Of a stretch of 5,765 bases of DNA, positions 1 to 4,925 are shown in pieces; within the stretch, counting starts at the first letter, position 1; the number at the start of each line of letters is the position of its first letter. The translations under genes and the position numbers were made by a program. Under the pieces are notes generated by a model that saw nothing but the letters and a program-made list of their open reading frames with translations, ran no database searches and was not told the DNA's origin. This DNA is from UBA1731 sp964440985 (GTDB lineage: Bacteria > Verrucomicrobiota > Kiritimatiellia > RFP12 > UBA1067), in assembly GCA_964440985.1 (NCBI GenBank), contig CAYTWE010000071.1:1-5765 (forward strand). The letters are read 5' to 3'.

Positions 1-255
1 GGGGTTTATGCGACGCGCCTTTGCGACGGAGATGAATCCAGTTCCGGAATCTTCGTCGGACACTACCATCGTGTCGAAGACATGGAGAGTGATCGTCTTG
101 CGGTCAATCGACACGCGCAGGTCGTTCGTGACGCCAGGGTTGCGGCGAGCCGCCTGCTGAATCGCCTGCTCAATCGCCACAAGAACGATTTCCTGATCCA
201 CGCCGTTCTCGCGCTCGATGTAGTTAACCATCGCCAGCAACTGGTTGTCCGCCAT
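1..255 (-). CDS. nusA: Transcription termination/antitermination factor NusA, N-terminal part (continues past the left edge)
   Basis: NusA binds RNA polymerase near the RNA exit channel and modulates pausing, termination and antitermination. Only the first 85 residues are visible, with no stop codon before position 1. They match the NusA N-terminal domain: an opening helix with LLAMVNYIERENGVD (residues 6-20), a second helix with AIEQAIQQAARR (28-39), then the strand pair around LRVSIDRKTITLHVF (46-60) and MVVSDED (63-69). The LRV-x-IDRKT pattern is typical of the family. The start is the ATG at 255, because an AAGGAG lies 8 nt upstream and the similarity begins there. The S1, KH and C-terminal domains lie outside the window. 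The gene has its own near-consensus promoter and is divergent from purM. rimP, often directly upstream of nusA, is not present. Recognition is from family memory; the fragment is short but characteristic. Confidence 0.88.
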   Translation of the reverse strand, partial: MADNQLLAMVNYIERENGVDQEIVLVAIEQAIQQAARRNPGVTNDLRVSIDRKTITLHVFDTMVVSDEDSGTGFISVAKARRINP

Positions 256-263
256 TTTTCACT

Positions 264-269
264 CTCCTT
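264..269 (-). promoter_or_regulatory. Ribosome binding site of nusA
   Basis: On the minus strand AAGGAG stands 8 nt before the ATG at 255. It fixes the nusA start and favours this frame over the overlapping minus-strand open frame that begins at 278. Confidence 0.8.
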
Positions 270-301
270 GTCTGTCAAAAAGCAAATCGATTCCAGTATG
301 A

Positions 302-315
302 AGACCCTATGGTCT
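302..315 (-). other. Small hairpin in the nusA leader
   Basis: AGACC (302-306) and GGTCT (311-315) form a perfect 5-bp inverted repeat around a 4-nt loop. It falls inside the predicted nusA 5' untranslated leader, about 13-26 nt after the expected transcription start. There is no U-run after it, so it is not a standard intrinsic terminator. It may be a leader structure or chance. Confidence 0.35.
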
Positions 316-334
316 CCAACAAAAAATCTGCGGT

Positions 335-363
335 AGAATACGAAAAAACGGCAAAGTTGTCAA
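335..363 (-). promoter_or_regulatory. Promoter of nusA, sigma-70 type
   Basis: The minus strand carries a perfect -35 box TTGACA (complement of 358-363), a 17-nt spacer and a -10 box TATTCT (complement of 335-340). This is the ideal spacing with a 6/6 plus 4/6 match to the consensus. Transcription should start near 328, giving a leader of roughly 73 nt before the nusA ATG. It is the strongest promoter match I see in the window. Confidence 0.72.
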
Positions 364-372
364 CGGAAAACA

Positions 373-392
373 ATTGCGTTGCAATCCATTGC
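373..392. promoter_or_regulatory. Possible operator: three alternating ATTGC/GCAAT half-sites
   Basis: ATTGC (373-377), GCAAT (381-385) and ATTGC (388-392) alternate in orientation. They form two overlapping perfect palindromes, with a 3-nt centre (373-385) and a 2-nt centre (381-392). The first and third copies form a direct repeat ATTGCG with a 15-bp step. The cluster covers the purM -35 box and begins 10 bp beyond the nusA -35 box. A dimeric regulator acting on purM, or on both genes, would fit. The sequence does not clearly match the E. coli PurR box, and no regulator is identified. Confidence 0.4.
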
Positions 393-407
393 GAAAAATG
401 ATACACT
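379..407 (+). promoter_or_regulatory. Probable promoter of purM
   Basis: TTGCAA (379-384) and TACACT (402-407) are separated by 17 nt. Each matches the sigma-70 consensus at 4 of 6 positions. Transcription would begin near 414, leaving a short leader of about 27 nt. The -35 box sits inside the ATTGC/GCAAT half-site cluster, so a bound regulator would block it. The promoter is weaker than the divergent nusA promoter. Confidence 0.5.
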
Positions 408-428
408 ATACGGCGTTTTTTCACACAC

Positions 429-434
429 AAGGAG
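429..434 (+). promoter_or_regulatory. Ribosome binding site of purM
   Basis: AAGGAG lies 6 nt before the GTG at 441. It supports GTG as the start codon; no in-frame ATG gives a better-placed alternative. Confidence 0.78.
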
Positions 435-440
435 TGCCAA

Positions 441-1490
441 GTGAGCGCAAACTCATCTGCCTACGCCGCCGCCGGCGTGAATATCGATAACAAAATGACC
501 GCGTTGAAAGCCATCAAGACAATGGTAGGCTCAACGAAGACAGTTAACGTCGCGGGCGGAATCGGATCGTTCGGCGGTCTGTGCCGGCTTCCCGCAGGAC
601 TGAAGGATCCGATGCTTGTCGCCTCCACCGATGGCGTGGGAACGAAACTCAAGATTGCGTGCATGATGAAAAAGCACGACACCGTCGGCCAGGACATCGT
701 GAACCACTGCGTCAACGACATCCTCGTGCAGGGTGCAAGGCCGCTCTTCTTCATGGACTATGTGGGAACGTCAAAGTTCGACGGCCCGGTGTTTCAGCAG
801 ATCGTCTCCGGCCTCTGCAAGGCCTGCAAGGAGAACGGCATGGCCCTTCTCGGCGGCGAAACGGCTGAACTTCCCGGCCTGTATCCGGCCGGCGAATACG
901 ATCTCACCGGAACCATCGTCGGCACTGTCTCCAAGAAGGCCGTCATCACCGGTCAGTCGATCCGCGCCGGAGACGTCATCATAGGTCTGCCTTCCGACGG
1001 TCTCCAGACAAACGGATTCTCGCTCGCTCGCCGCGTGTTTTTCGACATCTGCGGAATGACGCCGTCCGACAAGCTCCCCGGAACCAGCCAGACGATCGGC
1101 TCCGCACTTCTCACCGTCCACAAGAGCTTCCTCAAGCCCGTCACGCGGCTTCTTGACAACAAGATCAAGATCAACGGCATGGCGCACATCACGGGCGGCG
1201 GCTTCCCGGACAACATTCCGCGTGTGCTGCCCAAGGCCGTGACGGCCGAGATCGACCGCTCCACATGGGATCCGCCGACAATCTTCAAGTTCATCGAGCG
1301 TCAGGGCAAGGTCGATCACGACGAGATGTACCGCGTGTTCAACATGGGCGTCGGCTACGTGCTCATCATGCCAAAGGCCTCGCTCAAGCGCATGGCGGCG
1401 GTGTTCAAGAACATCCGCCAGAAGTGGTATCAGATAGGCGTGATCCGCGTCCGCAAGAACAACGGCCCGCAGGTGGTCTACTCCAAATAA
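441..1490 (+). CDS. purM: Phosphoribosylformylglycinamidine cyclo-ligase (AIR synthetase), PurM
   Basis: PurM is a cytosolic enzyme of de novo purine synthesis. It closes the imidazole ring, converting FGAM and ATP to 5-aminoimidazole ribotide (EC 6.3.3.1). The 349 residues are the normal family length. Motifs in order: YAAAGVNID (8-16), the glycine-rich loop GGIGSFGG (39-46), DGVGTK (64-69), HDTVGQD (79-85), VNDILVQGA (91-99), LLGGETAELPG (136-146), the segment SDGLQTNGFSLAR (185-197), HITGGGFPDNIPR (249-261) and FNMGVGY (300-306). These are the ATP- and substrate-binding segments of the PurM fold, and none is missing. The start is GTG, supported by the AAGGAG at 429. The gene opens a two-gene transcript with uxs 6 nt downstream, divergent from nusA. 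No other pur gene is in view. Confidence 0.97.
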   Translation: MSANSSAYAAAGVNIDNKMTALKAIKTMVGSTKTVNVAGGIGSFGGLCRLPAGLKDPMLVASTDGVGTKLKIACMMKKHDTVGQDIVNHCVNDILVQGARPLFFMDYVGTSKFDGPVFQQIVSGLCKACKENGMALLGGETAELPGLYPAGEYDLTGTIVGTVSKKAVITGQSIRAGDVIIGLPSDGLQTNGFSLARRVFFDICGMTPSDKLPGTSQTIGSALLTVHKSFLKPVTRLLDNKIKINGMAHITGGGFPDNIPRVLPKAVTAEIDRSTWDPPTIFKFIERQGKVDHDEMYRVFNMGVGYVLIMPKASLKRMAAVFKNIRQKWYQIGVIRVRKNNGPQVVYSK

Positions 1491-1496
1491 GACGCA

Positions 1497-2471
1497 ATGC
1501 GAAAGGCCCTTGTCACCGGCGGAGCCGGTTTCCTCGGTTCGCACCTCTGTCGTCGGCTTCTGTCCGACGGCTTTGAGGTTGTGGCTCTCGACAACCTCTA
1601 CACCGGATCGCGACGGAACGTTGAAGACCTCCTCGGCAATCCGGCGTTCCGGCTGATCGAGGGGGATGTGATCGACTTCGCCGCTGATGAAACCTTCGAC
1701 CAGATATACAATCTCGCCTGCCCCGCCTCACCTGTCCACTACCAGGCTCGGCCGACCTTCACCACGCGCACATCGGTTCTTGGAATCCTCAATGTGCTTG
1801 AACTCGCGAAACGGTGCGGCGCAAGACTTCTCCACACCTCCACAAGCGAAGTGTACGGCGATCCGATTGTCCACCCGCAGGTCGAGACCTACTGGGGCAA
1901 CGTGAACACCATCGGAATCCGCTCCTGCTACGACGAGGGAAAGCGCTGCGCGGAGACGCTGTGCGCCGACTACATCAGGGAGTTCGGCACCGATGTGCGG
2001 ATGGTTCGCATATTCAACACCTACGGCCCGGCGATGCATCCGCAGGACGGGCGTGTGATATCGAACTTCATCATGCAGGCTCTGCGCAACGAGGACATCA
2101 CGATCTACGGCGACGGCTCGCAGACGCGCTCATTCCAGTACTGCGATGATCTGATCGAGGCGTTCAGGCGGTACATGGAGCTGCCGCTCGACGCCATCCG
2201 CACATTCTTTGCGGCGAAGGGTCTCGGTGCGCCGGTGATAAACACCGGCAATCCCGGAGAGTACACGATACGCGAACTCGCGGAGGAGACGTTGCGGCAG
2301 ATTCCTGAATCAAGGTCGAAGCTCGCATGGAAGCCCGTGCCTGCCGATGATCCGAAACGCCGCAAGCCCGACATATCCCTCGCAAAGGAACTGCTTGGCT
2401 GGCAACCCGAAATACCGCTGAAGGACGGCCTGGCAAAGACCATCGCATACTTCCGGCAGCGGGGCGAATGA
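1497..2471 (+). CDS. uxs: UDP-glucuronate decarboxylase (UDP-xylose synthase), extended-SDR family
   Basis: The enzyme uses bound NAD+ to oxidise UDP-glucuronate at C4, decarboxylate it and reduce it to UDP-xylose (EC 4.1.1.35), a donor for surface or exported glycans. The 324 residues include the Rossmann motif TGGAGFLGS (7-15), the acidic residue D32 that favours NAD, and the UXS block NLACPASPVHYQ (72-83). They also include TSTSEVYGDP (114-123), SCYDEGK with catalytic Y145 and K149, RIFNTYGP-x-MHP (171-182) and DGSQTRSF (206-213). S117, E118 and R211 line up with the Ser/Glu/Arg set used for decarboxylation in ArnA and UXS, which separates it from plain epimerases. A stretch near residues 229-243 looks longer than usual. 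The start is 6 nt after the purM stop without a clear Shine-Dalgarno sequence, so translation is probably coupled to purM. No UDP-glucose dehydrogenase gene is visible nearby. Confidence 0.93.
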   Translation: MRKALVTGGAGFLGSHLCRRLLSDGFEVVALDNLYTGSRRNVEDLLGNPAFRLIEGDVIDFAADETFDQIYNLACPASPVHYQARPTFTTRTSVLGILNVLELAKRCGARLLHTSTSEVYGDPIVHPQVETYWGNVNTIGIRSCYDEGKRCAETLCADYIREFGTDVRMVRIFNTYGPAMHPQDGRVISNFIMQALRNEDITIYGDGSQTRSFQYCDDLIEAFRRYMELPLDAIRTFFAAKGLGAPVINTGNPGEYTIRELAEETLRQIPESRSKLAWKPVPADDPKRRKPDISLAKELLGWQPEIPLKDGLAKTIAYFRQRGE

Positions 2472-2481
2472 TCTGCCCGGA
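2472..2481. other. Convergent junction of uxs and murD, no visible terminator
   Basis: Only 10 nt separate the uxs stop (TGA, 2469-2471) from the murD stop (TAA on the minus strand, 2482-2484). I see no GC-rich hairpin with a T-run on either strand here. Transcripts from both sides probably read into the opposing gene unless Rho or another mechanism stops them. Confidence 0.7.
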
Positions 2482-3678
2482 TTAACGCGGCTGCGACAAT
2501 TCCGAAACAAGCGCCTTGAACCGGTCGCCGCGCTCACCGTAGCTTCTGAACTGGTCAAAGCTTGCGGCGCCGGGGGAAAGCAGCACACATTCGCCGCTCT
2601 CCGCATTTCGCATTGCGGACGACACTGCACGTTCAATCGTTCCGCAGACCTCGCATTGCACGATGCCGCTCCATGCCGACTGAAGCGATTCGGCGGATTT
2701 GCCTATCAGATACGCCTTTCGCACACATCTCGACAGACATTCCGCCGCAACATTCGGGTCATCCCCCTTCGGCAGACCGCCGGCTATCAGGTGCACCGCC
2801 TTTGCGGTTGACGTCCGGATGCGTGATGCCGCCATCTCAACGCCGGCGGCAAGCGCCGCTATGCTCGTCGCCTTGGAGTCGTCGATCCATGCGACGCCGC
2901 CAAACGTCCCGATGGACTGCATACGATGCGGCAGCGGCTCAAACCTCGCAAATGCACTGCGAATGGCGTCATCGCACAGCCCCGCCGCACGCATGAGCCT
3001 GACTGCGCAGATTGCGTTGTCCCTCAATATTCCGTTATCAAAATATCCGCCTGCGAAAAGCTCTGCGTCCGGCTTCCTTTCAGATCCGTCGCACCACTGT
3101 ATCCTGCATTCGGCGAAATCGAGCAGCCGACGCTTGAGCGAATGGTACGTCTCAACCGCCCCGTGCCTGTCGAGATGATCCTCCTGCAGGTTCAATATGG
3201 CCGCCGCAACGAACGCATCGGGCGGAAGTTCCGTAGTCTCCATCTGGAAACTGCTGACCTCTACAACCGCCCATGGCGGAACGCCGTCGGCCGCGTCCCC
3301 GTTCTGCACCCAATCGTTCACGACTTCGCAAAGAGGCGTTCCGTAGTTTCCGCACGGAACGCCGCCAAGCGCATCGGCCACAAGCTTCACCACCGAACTC
3401 TTGCCCTTGCTTCCCGTCACGGCAAGCATCCTGCCGCCGAGCGAACGGTAGCGCTCCGCGCCAAGCTGCAGCTCCGAGATGACAGGAATGCCGGCCGAGC
3501 GGGCCGAAACCTGCCACGGATGCTCAAGGGAAATCCCCGGACTCGTCACGCACAGGTCGCATCCGTTCTCCGGCCACTGATCTGCGCCGTTGAGAACCGT
3601 CACGTTCCACCCTTCACGGCTCAGTAGCGCAGAAGCGGCCTGACCGCTTCTCCCGGCGCCAAGGACGACTGCGTTCAT
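2482..3678 (-). CDS. murD: UDP-N-acetylmuramoyl-L-alanine--D-glutamate ligase, MurD
   Basis: MurD is a cytosolic ATP-dependent ligase that adds D-glutamate to UDP-MurNAc-L-Ala (EC 6.3.2.9) in peptidoglycan precursor synthesis. Visible parts are an N-terminal Rossmann-like loop GAGRSG (7-12), SPGI (46-49), the P-loop GSKGKSS (89-95), GNYGTP (110-115), EVSSFQMETT (140-149), EDHLDRH (166-172), K182 at the carbamylated-lysine position, LPHRM (249-253), DDSKAT (266-271), AGGLPKGDD (299-307) and SFDQFRSYGERGD (373-385). By alignment from memory with E. coli MurD, K93, N111, E140, H168 and K182 match its K115, N138, E157, H183 and K198. T271, K304 and S373 match D-Glu contacts T321, K348 and S415. 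The protein is 398 residues against about 438 in E. coli, and most of the loss lies between K182 and N221. The Asn of the usual GSNGKS/T P-loop is Lys here. The ATG overlaps the murF stop as ATGA. Confidence 0.96.
   Translation of the reverse strand: MNAVVLGAGRSGQAASALLSREGWNVTVLNGADQWPENGCDLCVTSPGISLEHPWQVSARSAGIPVISELQLGAERYRSLGGRMLAVTGSKGKSSVVKLVADALGGVPCGNYGTPLCEVVNDWVQNGDAADGVPPWAVVEVSSFQMETTELPPDAFVAAAILNLQEDHLDRHGAVETYHSLKRRLLDFAECRIQWCDGSERKPDAELFAGGYFDNGILRDNAICAVRLMRAAGLCDDAIRSAFARFEPLPHRMQSIGTFGGVAWIDDSKATSIAALAAGVEMAASRIRTSTAKAVHLIAGGLPKGDDPNVAAECLSRCVRKAYLIGKSAESLQSAWSGIVQCEVCGTIERAVSSAMRNAESGECVLLSPGAASFDQFRSYGERGDRFKALVSELSQPR
3675..3678 (-). promoter_or_regulatory. ATGA stop/start overlap coupling murF and murD
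   Basis: On the minus strand the murD start ATG (3678-3676) shares bases with the murF stop TGA (3677-3675). Only a modest AGGA (complement of 3689-3692, 10 nt upstream) is available as a ribosome site. Re-initiation after murF is therefore the likely main route of murD translation, which would tie the levels of the two ligases. Confidence 0.8.
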
Positions 3679-4925
3679 TGTTCAAGAATCCTGTTGAGTT
3701 CCATGCCGTGCGAAGCCTTCAGCAGCACCGCATCGCCGGGCTGCACGAAAGAGAAGAGCTGCGCCTTGGCCTCGTCCCGCGAAACGCCGCCGAACTCCCG
3801 GCCCACATATATCACAAGGTCGAGCGGCAGCGATTCCGCTTTGCGCCGGACCTCGGCGTGAAACCGTCCGCTTGCCGCACCCAACTCGAACATATCGCCA
3901 AGCACCGCAATCCGCCGCCCGCCGCACGGCTCGGATGCGAACGTCTCGAGCGCAACCGCCATGGATGTGGGGTTGGCGTTGTAGCAGTCCGATATGAACG
4001 TCACTCCGTTGCGTTCGCTTTTGCGCCACCTGTCCCCCGGAAGACGGAAGTCGGCAAGCGCAGATACGGCCATGCCCTCCGTTGCGCCAAACTCCTTCGC
4101 GCAGTTCCATGCAAGCGCCATGTTCCATCTGTTGTAGTCACCGGCGAGCGGACACGCAAACGGAGCGAAATCGTCCACAGGCACCACACGGCAGCCGCAC
4201 ATCCGCACAAGTGCATCGTAGCGGTCGTTGTTTGTGCCAAGCACAGCGAAACCATCCGGCGGAAGCGACCGGAAAAGCGTCCCCTTCTCCTCGGCGATTC
4301 CGTCCTGCGTCCCGAAGAACTCGATGTGCGCAGTGCCGATGGATGATATGATTCCTGCATCCGGACGCGCAATGTCAACAAGATGCGCAATCTCGCCGGG
4401 ATGGTTCGTGCCCATTTCCACCACGAGGAAGTCCGCATCCGGAGGACATTCCAGAACGGTTATCGGAAGCCCAAGGTCGTTGTTGTAGTTTCCGCACGTC
4501 GCGTGGGTCTTGCCGACCTGCCGCAGGAACGCCGCCGTGAATTCCTTGACGGTGGTCTTGCCGGCGCTTCCGGTCACGCCTATCACCTTCGCCTTCAGGG
4601 ATCTGCGATATGCGGATGCGGTGGCGGTGAGGGACGCCTTCACGTCATCTACGGGAATCAAGGCGGAACGTTCCGGGCCTGCGAACTCGGCAGCGCGGTC
4701 TTTCCTTACGAGAAGACCCTTCGCCCCCTTCTCGAACGCCTGACGGACAAACGCATGGCCGTCCACGGATGCGCCCGGCAGGGCGGCGAAAAGGCAGCCC
4801 GGACGAACCATGCGGGAGTCGAACACAACCCCCGCATAGTCGCTCGGTATGAAATCCATGCCATCAACCATGCCGCACAAACCTGCCGCCTCTACCTGTA
4901 TTCCTTGAGGATGTCGACCACGCAC
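3675..4925 (-). CDS. murF: UDP-N-acetylmuramoyl-tripeptide--D-alanyl-D-alanine ligase, MurF
   Basis: MurF adds the D-Ala-D-Ala dipeptide to the UDP-MurNAc-tripeptide (EC 6.3.2.10), the last cytosolic peptide-adding step. Counting from the GTG at 4925, the 416 residues show the UDP-substrate domain FDSRMVRPGCLFAALPG (35-51), the P-loop GSAGKTT (119-125), GNYNNDLGLP (145-154), EMGTNHPGEI (170-179), IGTAHIEFFG (196-205), K214 at the likely carbamylated-lysine position, DCYNANPTSM (313-322), VLGDMFELG (341-349) and LLKASHGMELN (401-411). The choice between MurE and MurF rests on NYNND, CYNANP and GDMFELG, which are MurF hallmarks. The start is uncertain. GTG 4925 overlaps the upstream gene by 34 nt and lacks a clear ribosome site. 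TTG 4880 and ATG 4871 are alternatives, but residues around 10-22 resemble the first helix of MurF, which favours an upstream start. The protein is shorter than the usual roughly 450 residues. Confidence 0.95.
   Translation of the reverse strand: MRGRHPQGIQVEAAGLCGMVDGMDFIPSDYAGVVFDSRMVRPGCLFAALPGASVDGHAFVRQAFEKGAKGLLVRKDRAAEFAGPERSALIPVDDVKASLTATASAYRRSLKAKVIGVTGSAGKTTVKEFTAAFLRQVGKTHATCGNYNNDLGLPITVLECPPDADFLVVEMGTNHPGEIAHLVDIARPDAGIISSIGTAHIEFFGTQDGIAEEKGTLFRSLPPDGFAVLGTNNDRYDALVRMCGCRVVPVDDFAPFACPLAGDYNRWNMALAWNCAKEFGATEGMAVSALADFRLPGDRWRKSERNGVTFISDCYNANPTSMAVALETFASEPCGGRRIAVLGDMFELGAASGRFHAEVRRKAESLPLDLVIYVGREFGGVSRDEAKAQLFSFVQPGDAVLLKASHGMELNRILEQ

Larger units (their letters stand above)
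342..422. repeat. Widely spaced 9-bp inverted repeat GAAAAAACG / CGTTTTTTC
   Basis: GAAAAAACG at 342-350 is the exact reverse complement of CGTTTTTTC at 414-422. The left arm lies in the spacer of the nusA promoter and the right arm at the predicted purM transcription start. The arms are symmetrical about position 382, within the half-site cluster between the two promoters. Both arms are largely A/T runs, so chance is quite possible. Confidence 0.3.

Noticed and set aside
63..336. Open frames at 63-278 (minus) and 82-336 (plus)
   Set aside because: They overlap the nusA N-terminus, which has a matching family pattern and a good ribosome site in another frame. Their products are Arg/Ser/Thr-rich or patternless.
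393..422. Possible intrinsic terminator from GAAAAA (393-398) and TTTTTC (417-422)
   Set aside because: The stem would be almost all A-U pairs with an 18-nt loop and no GC-rich stem. It also overlaps the purM promoter and start site.
771..1544. Long open frame (257 codons) on the minus strand opposite purM
   Set aside because: purM on the other strand is a full-length, motif-complete match. The antisense product shows no family motif, and GC-rich coding DNA commonly leaves such frames open.
2926..4346. Two plus-strand open frames (2926-3627 and 3678-4346) opposite murD and murF
   Set aside because: Both are antisense to well-supported Mur ligases and have low-complexity, Arg/His-rich compositions without motifs.
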